Position numbers and translations under genes: made by a program. The notes under the pieces were generated by a model. That model was given only the letters and a program-made list of their open reading frames with translations, did not search any database and was not told where the DNA came from. Shown here in pieces: positions 18,610 to 26,132 of a DNA stretch of 34,697 nt. This DNA comes from Gemmata sp. (GTDB taxonomy: Bacteria > Planctomycetota > Planctomycetia > Gemmatales > Gemmataceae), in assembly GCA_025055115.1 (NCBI GenBank), contig JANWYJ010000045.1, positions 1 through 34,697 on the forward strand, given 5' to 3'. The first letter of the stretch is position 1. Every line of letters starts with the position of its first letter.

Positions 18610-19605
18610 TTAGCGATCGCCGATTTTGAGCAACACCTTCCCCCCCTTGCCCGGCTGGGCCGCATGGGTGACCGCTTGCTGGACCTGCTCCAGAGGGTAA
18701 ACCGCGGCGAATTGCGATTGCAGCACCCCTTCCCGCATCAGGCTCGCCACCTGGCGGAACAAACGCAGCATTGTCAGAATGCTCTGCGTGCGCGCCCACC
18801 GGGCCAGCCAAAAACCCTCCACGCGCAAGGTATTGCCAATCAGCGCCCGCGGATGAACGGCTATCGGTTCATCCGCCAGTGAACCATACACCAAACAGCG
18901 CCCCCCCTCACCCAAGCAGGCCACCACCTCCGACCCCACCGACCCCCCCACAGCATCCAGCGCGTAACGCACGCCTTCGGGCACCATCCGCCGCACCTGC
19001 TGCGCGATCGAACCCTCCGATGCCACGATAACCTGATCGGCCCCCAACTTCTTCAGTTCCTCAACGTGTTCGCGACGACGCACAATATTGATCGTGCGAA
19101 ACGCATATTTGGCCCCCAAGCGGATGACCATTTTGCCCAGTTCTCCCCCCGCAGCGCTTTGGACCAACCACGCCCCCCGGGGAATACGGAGTACCTTCTG
19201 CGTCATGGCCAAGGCGGTGGCGGGGTTGACGAAGAACGTAGCGGCTTGTTCATCGCTCAGTTCGTCGGGCACCGGAAGGACCTGCCGCGCCTGGGTCACG
19301 GTGTATTCCGCCCAATTCCCCACACGGTCGTTGATGACCGCGACGCGGCGGCCCCGGCGCAGCCACCCCAACAGCCCGCCGCCGTGAGCTTCCACAATAC
19401 CTACACCCTCAAAACCGGGTGTGGCCGGCAGCACCGGTTTGAGGCCATACTGACCGGCGATGTACATCAGATCGGAAGGATTCACCGGACTGGCCAGCAT
19501 ACGGACCAGCACCTCACCGCGGCGCGGTTGTGGCGCTGGTACATCGTCTTCCACCCGCAGCACGTCCGCCGGCGGGCCACACCGATCAAACACCACACGT
19601 TTCAC
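18610..19605 (-). CDS. MECR/ETR1-like 2-enoyl thioester reductase (MDR family)
   Basis: A 331-aa medium-chain dehydrogenase/reductase without zinc ligands. It resembles the mitochondrial enoyl thioester reductase MECR/ETR1, which reduces trans-2-enoyl-ACP or -CoA with NADPH. NPSDLMYIAGQYG carries the tyrosine (Y53) that matches the catalytic Tyr of that family. The cofactor loop AAGGELGKMVIRLGA (151-165) leads into RTINIVRRREHVEELKKLGAD, very like MECR, and VEGFWLARW (262-270) matches its GFWLSQW stretch. The start is GTG at 19605, with GAGGAA 5 bases upstream. It lies 254 bp downstream of fabF on the same strand, so an enoyl-reduction role in fatty-acid synthesis is plausible. A general quinone reductase is the alternative. 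Confidence 0.8.
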   Translation of the reverse strand: MKRVVFDRCGPPADVLRVEDDVPAPQPRRGEVLVRMLASPVNPSDLMYIAGQYGLKPVLPATPGFEGVGIVEAHGGGLLGWLRRGRRVAVINDRVGNWAEYTVTQARQVLPVPDELSDEQAATFFVNPATALAMTQKVLRIPRGAWLVQSAAGGELGKMVIRLGAKYAFRTINIVRRREHVEELKKLGADQVIVASEGSIAQQVRRMVPEGVRYALDAVGGSVGSEVVACLGEGGRCLVYGSLADEPIAVHPRALIGNTLRVEGFWLARWARTQSILTMLRLFRQVASLMREGVLQSQFAAVYPLEQVQQAVTHAAQPGKGGKVLLKIGDR

Positions 19606-19859
19606 AAGCGTTCCTCACCGCAAGCCACGATCGTTTCTGGACACAAACCCCACCGCTGCGGGCCACAGTTCTTCGGCCCTTCTCGGCCACCGGCGCCACC
19701 GAGAGCATCCCAAACCCAAACAGCGGATGAACTTCGACCCGACAAGGCCGGATGAAAGGACCATAGGTGGTGCCCGCGGACATGCGCGGGGAGAGGGGAG
19801 CCGGGGGGGCGAAGAAGCGAGGGTGACTAGGTGAAGGCGTAGCCCACAGTAGGGGAACA

Positions 19860-21140
19860 TTACACCGCGCCGAGGGCCAACGAGCAGTTATGCCCGCCGA
19901 AGCCGAAGCTATTCGACAACACGCGGCGCACGCGCACTTCCCGGGCCGTGTGCGGGATGTAGTCCAGGTCGCAGCCGCCTTCGTAATCTTGATTGTCCAG
20001 ATTGATGGTTGGGTGCAGAACGCCATGGTGGATGCTCAGGGCGCAGGCAATCGCTTCGACACCGCCACTGGCCCCCAGCAGATGCCCAATGAGGCTTTTG
20101 GTGCTGGAGATCATCAACTTTTTGGCATGGTCTCCAAAAACTTGCTTGACCGCTTTGGTTTCCGCCACATCGCCCAACGGGGTACTGGTGCCGTGGGCGT
20201 TGAGATATTGCACCTCCTCGGGATTCCAGCCGGCATCGGTGATGGCCAGGCGCATGGCTTCGGCGGCTCCGAGGCCTTCTTCATGCGGGGCCGTGATGTG
20301 GTAGGCATCGGCGGTGTTACCGACCCCACAAACTTCGGCATAGATCGTGGCTCCGCGCGCTTTGGCCCGTTCGTATTCTTCGAGAACGAGAATCCCGGCC
20401 CCTTCACTGAGAACGAAGCCGTCGCGGTCTTTGTCGAACGGGCGGCTGGCCCTTGTAGGTTCATGATTGCGTTCGGAAAGGGCACGGCAAGCGATAAAGC
20501 CCCCCAACCCTAACGGCGTGATCGCCGCTTCGCTACCACCGGTGATCATGACATCGGCATAGCCATAGCGGATCGCCGCCAGGGCATCGCCAATCGCATG
20601 CGCAGCCGACGAGCAGGCGGTACTGACCGTGGTGTTCGGACCGCGCAGACCATAGCGGATGGAGATATTGCCGCTGGCGGCATTGGCGATCATCTTGGCG
20701 ATGACGAAGGGGGAGAGGCGGCCCGGTCCGCGTTCCATCAGGGTGGTATGGGCGTCCTCCAATTCGGCCAATCCGCCAATACCACTGCCGATGATGCAAC
20801 CACAACGGAAGGGGTTCTCTTTCGCCAGCTCAAGGCCGCTGTCGCGGATCGCTTCGTGCGCGGCCACCAGGGCGAATTGGGTGAAGCGATCGAGCTTGCG
20901 GGCCGAGCGAGCGTCGATGATCGGTTCGGGTTGAAAGCCTTTGACTTCACCGCCAAAGGTGACTTTGAAGGGGACAGTAGTACCGTTGATGAGGGGGGCG
21001 GCGGACGTGTCAAAGAGGGTGATGGGCGCAATGCCACTGCGCCCGGCGAGCAGGCCCCGCCAGTAGTCCGGCACATTCAAGGCCAGCGGGTTGACAGTAC
21101 CCAACCCGGTGATGACGACCCGACGACGCATCATGACCAT
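19860..21140 (-). CDS. fabF: 3-oxoacyl-ACP synthase II (KAS II)
   Basis: This cytoplasmic condensing enzyme (426 aa from this start) extends acyl-ACP by two carbons with malonyl-ACP. The Cys-His-His triad is clear: C176 in VSTACSSAAHA, H316 in NAHGTSTPLGD and H353 in STKSLIGHLLGASGG. RVVITGLGTVNPL at the N-terminus and the FGFGGHN loop near the C-terminus are typical. The start is ambiguous among GTG 21143, ATG 21140, 21134 and 21131; I prefer 21140 because its A is shared with the TGA of acpP (TGATG), implying coupling. It is the last gene of the fab cluster. A weak 6-bp GC hairpin lies downstream at 19773-19790 without a T-tract. Confidence 0.96.
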   Translation of the reverse strand: MVMMRRRVVITGLGTVNPLALNVPDYWRGLLAGRSGIAPITLFDTSAAPLINGTTVPFKVTFGGEVKGFQPEPIIDARSARKLDRFTQFALVAAHEAIRDSGLELAKENPFRCGCIIGSGIGGLAELEDAHTTLMERGPGRLSPFVIAKMIANAASGNISIRYGLRGPNTTVSTACSSAAHAIGDALAAIRYGYADVMITGGSEAAITPLGLGGFIACRALSERNHEPTRASRPFDKDRDGFVLSEGAGILVLEEYERAKARGATIYAEVCGVGNTADAYHITAPHEEGLGAAEAMRLAITDAGWNPEEVQYLNAHGTSTPLGDVAETKAVKQVFGDHAKKLMISSTKSLIGHLLGASGGVEAIACALSIHHGVLHPTINLDNQDYEGGCDLDYIPHTAREVRVRRVLSNSFGFGGHNCSLALGAV

Positions 21141-21385
21141 CACTGGGTTTTGCTTTTGACCGCGGCATCGATATAGTCGATCGCTTCACCGACGGTTTTG
21201 ATCTTTTCCGCTTGATCGTCGGGGATTTGGATGTCGAACTCTTCTTCCAATTCCATGACAAACTCGACAATGTCGAGGGAATCGGCGCCGATGTCTTCGA
21301 TAAAGGTGGTATTGCGAGTGATCTTCTCTTTGTCGTAGGCGAAATGTTCGCTGACAATTTCGATCACACGTTGCTCAACGGACAC
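21140..21385 (-). CDS. acpP: Acyl carrier protein
   Basis: This small acidic four-helix protein (81 aa) carries growing acyl chains on 4'-phosphopantetheine. The attachment serine is S36 in the GADSLDIVEFVMELEEEF signature. Length and charge are normal for the family. The start is GTG at 21385, decided by GGAGG at 21394-21398, eight bases upstream; the in-frame ATG at 21445 would add 20 residues running through three hairpins and is rejected. Its stop overlaps the fabF start. The 247-bp gap upstream, where fabG sits in the classic cluster, is non-coding and ends in a three-hairpin leader. Confidence 0.97.
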   Translation of the reverse strand: MSVEQRVIEIVSEHFAYDKEKITRNTTFIEDIGADSLDIVEFVMELEEEFDIQIPDDQAEKIKTVGEAIDYIDAAVKSKTQ

Positions 21386-21400
21386 GGTTTGATCCTCCGG

Positions 21401-21451
21401 GCGGTGGGTCGACCACCGCAGCGCTTGCGCGCTGACCGGCTCCAACCGGTC
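21401..21451 (-). promoter_or_regulatory. Three contiguous hairpins in the acpP leader
   Basis: Directly 5' of the acpP ribosome binding site (GGAGG, 21394-21398) are three back-to-back perfect hairpins: 21401-21419 (7-bp stem, GCGGTGG pairing with CCACCGC), 21419-21434 (6-bp stem, CAGCGC with GCGCTG) and 21434-21451 (6-bp stem, GACCGG with CCGGTC). Neighbouring hairpins share their boundary base. No T-tract follows, so a plain intrinsic terminator is unlikely. An RNA-stability or processing element that raises acpP expression is my inference. Confidence 0.6.
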
Positions 21452-21632
21452 ACGCCAAGCCGCACCTGTGGATGCTTCGACCCGCCGGGGGGCAGCCGGT
21501 GGCCACCCGCGGGTTCATATACGAAAGAAATCTACTAATCTGCCCGCTTGGGGAAAACCCCAATTCCCTGACGCCCGTCGTGAAAGCGGAAAATCCGGCC
21601 TGCTGATCACTTCGGTCGAACGGGGTTGCTTG

Positions 21633-22544
21633 CTAGAGGGCCGGAATGTTGCGCAGGTCCGCCTGGCGGTCGATCCGTTTCAGTAAGCCAGCCAGCACCC
21701 GTCCGGGGCCAATTTCGTAAAACCGTTCGATCCGCGCAGCCAACAATCCGCGCAGGGTTTCTTCCCAGCGGACTGGAGCCAGAACTTGTCGGACCAGCAA
21801 TTGGCGAATCTCGTGGGGGTCGGTGTGGGGTTGGGCGTCCACATTCGACCACACGGGCACCCGCGGCGCTTGTAGAGGGATATTCGCCAGAACTGCGGCC
21901 AGTTTTTCGTCCGCCGGTTTCATTAAGGATGTATGAAAGGCCCCGGCGACAGCCAAACGCACCGTGCGGATCGCACCGTGGCGCAGGCACAACTGCTCGA
22001 AGCGCTCCAGGGCTGCCAACATGCCCGAGACGACCGTGTTGCCCGGGCAGAGCAGATTGGCAATTTCCAACGTGTCGGAGCCGCGGGCTTGGGCCACCAA
22101 GGCCTCGACTTCGGCCCGGTCGATCCCCAGGACGCTGACCATGCCGGAAGGGACGGCTTGCGCGGCCTGTTGCATCGCTTGGCCGCGGGCTTGCACGAGC
22201 CGCAGGCCGTCATCAAACGTCAAGGCGCCTGCGAAGGTTAAAGCGGTGTATTCGCCCAGACTCAGCCCGGCCGTAGCCACCACGTCGTCTTCCACCGTCG
22301 GTTCGCTGGCCCGCAGTTGTTCCAACGCGGCCAGGCTAGCGACAAAGATGGCCGGTTGGCTGATGTCGGTGGCGTTCAACTTCTCCGCCGGCCCGTCGCG
22401 GCAGATTTGTAACAGGTCGTAGCCCAGAATTGTCGCCGCCCGGTCGAAAAGTCGTGCCGCTGCCGGCAGGGAGGCACACAGGGCTTGGGCCATGCCCACT
22501 GTTTGCGCCCCTTGACCGGGGAAGAGAAAGGCAATCCGTGGCAT
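21633..22544 (-). CDS. fabD: Malonyl-CoA:ACP transacylase
   Basis: This enzyme (303 aa) moves malonyl from CoA to ACP, supplying the extender unit for FabF. It has the N-terminal FLFPGQGAQ oxyanion loop (Q11), the nucleophile S95 in GLSLGEYTAL, R120 in VQARGQAM for the malonyl carboxylate, and H204 in VAGAFHTSLM. The residue before the nucleophile is Leu where many FabD have His; all other catalytic positions are present, so I judge it active. The ATG at 22544 gives the family-typical start PRIAFLFPGQGAQ. A 136-bp gap separates it from plsX, the place where fabH usually sits. Confidence 0.96.
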   Translation of the reverse strand: MPRIAFLFPGQGAQTVGMAQALCASLPAAARLFDRAATILGYDLLQICRDGPAEKLNATDISQPAIFVASLAALEQLRASEPTVEDDVVATAGLSLGEYTALTFAGALTFDDGLRLVQARGQAMQQAAQAVPSGMVSVLGIDRAEVEALVAQARGSDTLEIANLLCPGNTVVSGMLAALERFEQLCLRHGAIRTVRLAVAGAFHTSLMKPADEKLAAVLANIPLQAPRVPVWSNVDAQPHTDPHEIRQLLVRQVLAPVRWEETLRGLLAARIERFYEIGPGRVLAGLLKRIDRQADLRNIPAL

Positions 22545-22634
22545 GTTGCATCCATCCTGTGGGTTGGTCCGGTGGCCCTCCGGAAGCCGTCGGGGCCGCC
22601 TTCGCGCTTCTACCTGCGCGGACCCCAGGGCGAT

Positions 22635-22666
22635 GATATTCTTCGATCAGGATATTCTTCGATCAG
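22635..22666. repeat. 16-bp perfect tandem duplication
   Basis: GATATTCTTCGATCAG occurs twice head to tail at 22635-22650 and 22651-22666, in the gap between the plsX stop and the fabD start. The two copies are identical. A third partial copy (GATA) follows. No function is evident. Confidence 0.9.
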
Positions 22667-22680
22667 GATACCGGCTTGGC

Positions 22681-23691
22681 TCAGTCGTCGTTGCCGCTGG
22701 GCAATTGTTCCAACTCGGCTACGATTTTGTCGTTGATTTTCAAACGACAATCCAAAGCCGCGACGCTCAAGGCGTTGGCAATCGCACGCTCGTTGGAGGA
22801 ACCATGGCAAATGATGCACACACCATCGACCCCCAGTAGTGGCGCTCCACCAAACGCGCTATAGTGATACTTGCCGACCAACTGCACGGCGGCCTGGGCC
22901 GCCAGCTCACGATCATGGGGCAGTGGGTGAATGACCTCGCTTTTGACCATCCCCATGATGAATTCAAAAACGCCTTCACACAACTTTAACACGACATTGC
23001 CCGTAAAACCATCGGTCACCACCACATCGACGGTGCCGCGGTGGATGTCGCGCCCTTCAATATTGCCGTAAAAGTGATCTTTCAGGTGGCTAGTGCGGAA
23101 AAGCTCATAGGTTTTTTGGACCAACTCGTGCCCTTTGCCTTCCTCCTCGCCGACGTTCATCAACCCCAAAAGCGGCCGGTCGATGTGGAGCATCGACTGA
23201 GCGAACACTTTACCCATCACCCCATATTCGAGCAGATGCCGCGGTTTGGGGAAGACATTGGCCCCGACATCGAGAATCACACAGCGGCCCTTGGCCGTGG
23301 GCATGACGGTGGCTATGCCGGGTCGATGAACGCAGTGGAGGAATTTGCGGGTTTTCAGACCCCCGGCGACCACCGCGCCGGTGTTGCCGGCCGAGACCAG
23401 GCCCTCGACGGCCCCCGTGGCCAGCAGTTGCCAGCAGCGGAAGATCGACGCTTCGGGCTTGCGCCGGATCGCTTCCGCGGGTTTTTCCCTCATTTCGACC
23501 ACTTGCGGCGCATGAATCAGCTCCACGCGGTTGGCCGGCACCGCCGCGGCGGCCAAGCGCGGTTCGAGTTGCGCTTGATCGCCAACCAGCACAATGGTCA
23601 GATCGGGGTTTGCTTCGAGGGCCAACCGCGTCCCGTGGACGTTGGGTGTCGGGCCGTGATCACCGCCCATCGCGTCGAGGGCGATCCGCAT
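22681..23691 (-). CDS. plsX: Phosphate acyltransferase
   Basis: PlsX (336 aa) converts acyl-ACP to acyl-phosphate, the donor for PlsY in phosphatidic acid synthesis; it is a peripheral membrane enzyme. The N-terminus MRIALDAMGGDHGP is diagnostic, and SAGNTGAVVAGG, ILDVGANVFPK, VVVTDGFTGNVVLKLCEG and the C-terminal GGAPLLGVDGVCIICHGSS are all family hallmarks. The ATG at 23691 follows the rpmF stop by 3 bases and uses GGGGAAG inside the end of rpmF as ribosome binding site. The rpmF-plsX pairing is a classic arrangement linking ribosomes and lipid synthesis. Confidence 0.97.
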   Translation of the reverse strand: MRIALDAMGGDHGPTPNVHGTRLALEANPDLTIVLVGDQAQLEPRLAAAAVPANRVELIHAPQVVEMREKPAEAIRRKPEASIFRCWQLLATGAVEGLVSAGNTGAVVAGGLKTRKFLHCVHRPGIATVMPTAKGRCVILDVGANVFPKPRHLLEYGVMGKVFAQSMLHIDRPLLGLMNVGEEEGKGHELVQKTYELFRTSHLKDHFYGNIEGRDIHRGTVDVVVTDGFTGNVVLKLCEGVFEFIMGMVKSEVIHPLPHDRELAAQAAVQLVGKYHYSAFGGAPLLGVDGVCIICHGSSNERAIANALSVAALDCRLKINDKIVAELEQLPSGNDD

Positions 23692-23694
23692 AGG

Positions 23695-23889
23695 TCACTT
23701 CCCCTGTTTCTCATCGGGCAATTGGATCGCGTCGCGGCCTTGATAAAACCCACAATTGGAGCAGACCCGGTGCGGCAACACCGGTTCGTTGCAACGCGGG
23801 CAATATTGAATTTGCACCGCAACGAGCCGATGATGACTACGCCGGTGCCCTTGCCGGGAGTTGGACGTGCGTCGTTTGGGTACCGCCAT
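23695..23889 (-). CDS. rpmF: Ribosomal protein L32
   Basis: This 64-aa protein of the large ribosomal subunit begins MAVPKRRTSNSRQGHRRSHH, the universal L32 N-terminus. It carries a complete zinc ribbon with two CxxC pairs (CPRC and CSNC, about 30-47), so it is the zinc-containing form. The ATG at 23889 is the family start; a GTG 12 bases upstream in frame is not needed. It heads the leftward rpmF-plsX-fabD-acpP-fabF series. A plausible promoter lies 43-71 bp upstream. No DUF177 (YceD) gene precedes it, unlike in many bacteria. Confidence 0.96.
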   Translation of the reverse strand: MAVPKRRTSNSRQGHRRSHHRLVAVQIQYCPRCNEPVLPHRVCSNCGFYQGRDAIQLPDEKQGK

Positions 23890-23931
23890 GACTACACTCA
23901 CGCTCGTGTTGGAGAATCCGTGAAGACAGTC

Positions 23932-23960
23932 ATGTTAGGACCGACGCGCAACACAGTCAA
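23932..23960 (-). promoter_or_regulatory. Candidate sigma-70 promoter for rpmF
   Basis: Reading leftward, TTGACT (complement of 23955-23960; 5 of 6 to consensus) is followed after exactly 17 bp by TAACAT (complement of 23932-23937; 4 of 6). The rpmF start is 42 bp beyond. The -35 hexamer lies at the edge of a 32-bp tandem duplication that repeats the hexamer, but only this copy has a -10-like sequence at the right distance. Confidence 0.5.
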
Positions 23961-24013
23961 GCAACGCCCCTGCGGGCTTGGAACACAGTCAAGCAACGCC
24001 CCTGCGGGCTTGG
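23950..24013. repeat. 32-bp perfect tandem duplication upstream of rpmF
   Basis: Two identical 32-bp units run from 23950-23981 and 23982-24013. Each starts AACACAGTCAAGCAACG and ends GCGGGCTTGG. Each holds AGTCAA, which on the leftward strand is the -35-like TTGACT. The unit length equals that of the array at 2962, but the sequence is unrelated. Confidence 0.95.
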
Positions 24014-24163
24014 CACGCGGCGCGGACCACGGGAGGCGGCTGGACCGCACCCCCGACCTCACGGCCGCGGAGCCGAGCCGCGTCACCATCGCCTGTGGAC
24101 CGGACACCAAAGGCCGGCATTCTCGCCACCGAAATTCTAAGTGATTGTGTGTGAAGATGTTGT

Positions 24164-24197
24164 GTGAAATATCGTTGGTTGTGAAATATCGTTGGTT
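24164..24197. repeat. 17-bp perfect tandem duplication upstream of the HIT gene
   Basis: GTGAAATATCGTTGGTT occurs twice head to tail at 24164-24180 and 24181-24197, followed by a shorter GAGTT repeat. It lies about 70-100 bp before the HIT gene start, where promoter elements would be expected. Confidence 0.9.
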
Positions 24198-24266
24198 GAG
24201 TTGAGTTGATCGATAGGGTGTGTGGCAAGGCATCGGCACCGCTTATTTTCCTCAGGGAGTCGCCGC

Positions 24267-24791
24267 ATGGATCGTCTATGGGCCCCGTGGCGCTTGGCGT
24301 ATATCACCGCGACCAAACAGCCGCTGCCAGATTCGGGCAGTGATTGCTTTTTGTGCCACGCAGTGCGCGACACGCACGATCGCGACAATCTGCTGCTGGG
24401 GCGTACGGCCCGCTCCGTGGTGGTGCTCAATCGCTTCCCTTACAACAACGGCCATTTGTTGGTGGCCCCCGTCGCCCACAAGGCCACGCTGGCTGAGCTG
24501 AGCGACGATGAATTGCTCGATCTGCAAGTGACGTTGCGGAAGCTGGTGGGGATTCTGGAGAAGCGTATGACGCCCGCGGGGTTCAATATTGGTTTGAATT
24601 TGGGTCGTGTGGCGGGGGCGGGTTTGCCGGGGCATTTGCATTGGCATTTGGTTCCCCGGTGGAATGGCGATACCAATTTCATGCCGGTTGTGGCCGACAC
24701 GCGTGTCATTTCCCAATCGCTGGAAGCGTTGTACGATATGTTGGCGGACGACTGCCGCCGCGTGTTGGCTGCGGCGGCGGTTGCGTCGTAA
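24267..24791 (+). CDS. HIT-family nucleotide hydrolase or transferase
   Basis: A 174-aa histidine-triad protein acting on nucleotide phosphoanhydrides, probably dinucleoside polyphosphates such as Ap4A. The triad HLHWHLVPR (H123, H125, H127) is intact. The start MDRLWAPWR and CFLC (C27, C30) place it in the zinc-binding branch related to Ap4A phosphorylases. NNGHLLVAPVAHKATLAEL is the typical core. The ATG at 24267 has GGGAG eight bases upstream; in-frame sequence further upstream reads through repeats and is not used. It is followed in 63 bp by the dGTPase-like gene, so the pair may share a nucleotide-sanitation role, which is inference. Confidence 0.92.
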   Translation: MDRLWAPWRLAYITATKQPLPDSGSDCFLCHAVRDTHDRDNLLLGRTARSVVVLNRFPYNNGHLLVAPVAHKATLAELSDDELLDLQVTLRKLVGILEKRMTPAGFNIGLNLGRVAGAGLPGHLHWHLVPRWNGDTNFMPVVADTRVISQSLEALYDMLADDCRRVLAAAAVAS

Positions 24792-24854
24792 GCGGGGAGC
24801 CGGGTGTCGGTGGTGAGGCGCGGCCATCCCCCCTTGGGAAATCCCCTACGTTGT

Positions 24855-26075
24855 ATGCCACCTGCAATAACGACCGTCGATTGGCTGGACTGGGAAGAGC
24901 GGTGGCTGGCCCCCTATGCGATGTCGTCGCGGGCCAGTCGCGGGCGACGCTACCCCGAGGCCGCCCATCCTTACCGCACGCTCTACCAACGCGATCGTGA
25001 ACGTATCGTTCACTGCACCGCGTTCCGCCGTATGACCGGCAAAACCCAGGTCTTCGTCGCTTCCATCAACGATCATCACCGTACCCGCCTGACCCATACC
25101 CTCGAAGTGACCCAAGTGGCCCGCACGGTGGCGCGCCGCCTGCGACTCAACGAAGATTTGGCGGAAGCGATCGCCCTGGCCCACGACATCGGCCACCCTC
25201 CCTTCGGCCACGCCGGCGAGGAGGCTCTCAACGAGTGTCTGCGGCCCTTTGGCGGCTTCGACCACAACTTGTTTGGTCTACGCCGGGTGGATGAACTGGA
25301 GGAACGCTACCCGCAGTTTCCCGGCTTGAATTTGTCGTTTGAAGTCCGCGAAGCGTTCGTCCAACATAGTGGGCGGTGGGATATACCCGAATGTGAGGAA
25401 TTCCGCGCAGCCGGCAGCCCTTTGCTGGAAGCCCAACTGGTAGACGCCGTCGATTCCCTCGCCTACGACACCCACGATACCGACGATGCGCTAGGGCTGG
25501 GGGTTATTACTCTCGACGAGCTGGCACGTGTCGAATTCTGGGCGCTGGCCGTGGACCGGGTTCGCCAGCACACCCCCGGCTTACGCGATGGTGCCTTGCG
25601 CATCGCCGTGATCCGCGAATTGTTGGCGTGGCAGGTCGCCGATTTGTTGGAAGAAACCACCCGCCGGCTGGAAGCGGCGAACATTCGCACCATCGCCGAT
25701 GTTCGCACAGCCACCCAGCCACTGGTCGGATTTTCCTCCGAATTGACCGCGCTACGCCAGGGGCTGGAACGTTTTCTCCACGAGCGGGTTTATAAGCATC
25801 ACCAGGTCTTGCGGATGACGACCAATGGCAAACGGATTCTGCAAGCGCTTTTTGCGGAATATGTCCGTTCGCCGGAACTGTTACCCGAAAAGCACCTGCG
25901 CCGCTGGACGGGTGCCGAAGTCCGCATCGGTCCACCACCGCCCGGTTGGTCCACAGCCGCCCGACCGCGGATCGACTGTCTGGAACGTGTGGTCGGCGAT
26001 TATCTCGCCGGTATGACCGACCGCTACGCCCAGTGGGAGTATCAACGACTGTTTCTACCCACCCTGGACCGATAA
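24855..26075 (+). CDS. dGTPase-like HD-domain triphosphohydrolase
   Basis: A 406-aa HD-superfamily enzyme, expected to cleave dNTPs (often dGTP) to the nucleoside and triphosphate. It shows DRERIVHCTAFRRMTGKTQVF near the N-terminus, metal ligands H81 (RLTHTLEV) and H110-D111 (ALAHDIGHPPFGHAGEEAL), and the later Asp in DSLAYDTHDTDDAL. Length is right for the short dGTPase-like clade rather than E. coli Dgt (about 500 aa). I chose ATG 24855; GTG 24804 with a closer GGGGAG is an alternative adding 17 residues without family character. True substrate is uncertain, as homologues vary. Confidence 0.92.
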   Translation: MPPAITTVDWLDWEERWLAPYAMSSRASRGRRYPEAAHPYRTLYQRDRERIVHCTAFRRMTGKTQVFVASINDHHRTRLTHTLEVTQVARTVARRLRLNEDLAEAIALAHDIGHPPFGHAGEEALNECLRPFGGFDHNLFGLRRVDELEERYPQFPGLNLSFEVREAFVQHSGRWDIPECEEFRAAGSPLLEAQLVDAVDSLAYDTHDTDDALGLGVITLDELARVEFWALAVDRVRQHTPGLRDGALRIAVIRELLAWQVADLLEETTRRLEAANIRTIADVRTATQPLVGFSSELTALRQGLERFLHERVYKHHQVLRMTTNGKRILQALFAEYVRSPELLPEKHLRRWTGAEVRIGPPPPGWSTAARPRIDCLERVVGDYLAGMTDRYAQWEYQRLFLPTLDR

Positions 26076-26132
26076 GATGAAAGAATCGTGAGTGCGGTTC
26101 ATCAGACCCACTCCCATTTTCCCGAGGTTCCC

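Larger units (their letters stand above)
23890..24266. other. Divergent spacer between rpmF and the HIT gene
   Basis: This 377-bp region drives transcription both ways. It contains the rpmF promoter candidate, a 32-bp tandem duplication and a 17-bp tandem duplication. Toward the HIT gene the last 100 bp turn AT- and GT-rich, as expected of a promoter region, but I cannot fix a -10/-35 pair there. Confidence 0.6.

Noticed and set aside
19773-19790. Terminator after fabF
   Set aside because: The hairpin has only a 6-bp stem and is not followed by a T-tract.
23041-24144. 367-residue rightward frame opposite plsX and rpmF
   Set aside because: It is antisense to two certain genes and shows no family features.
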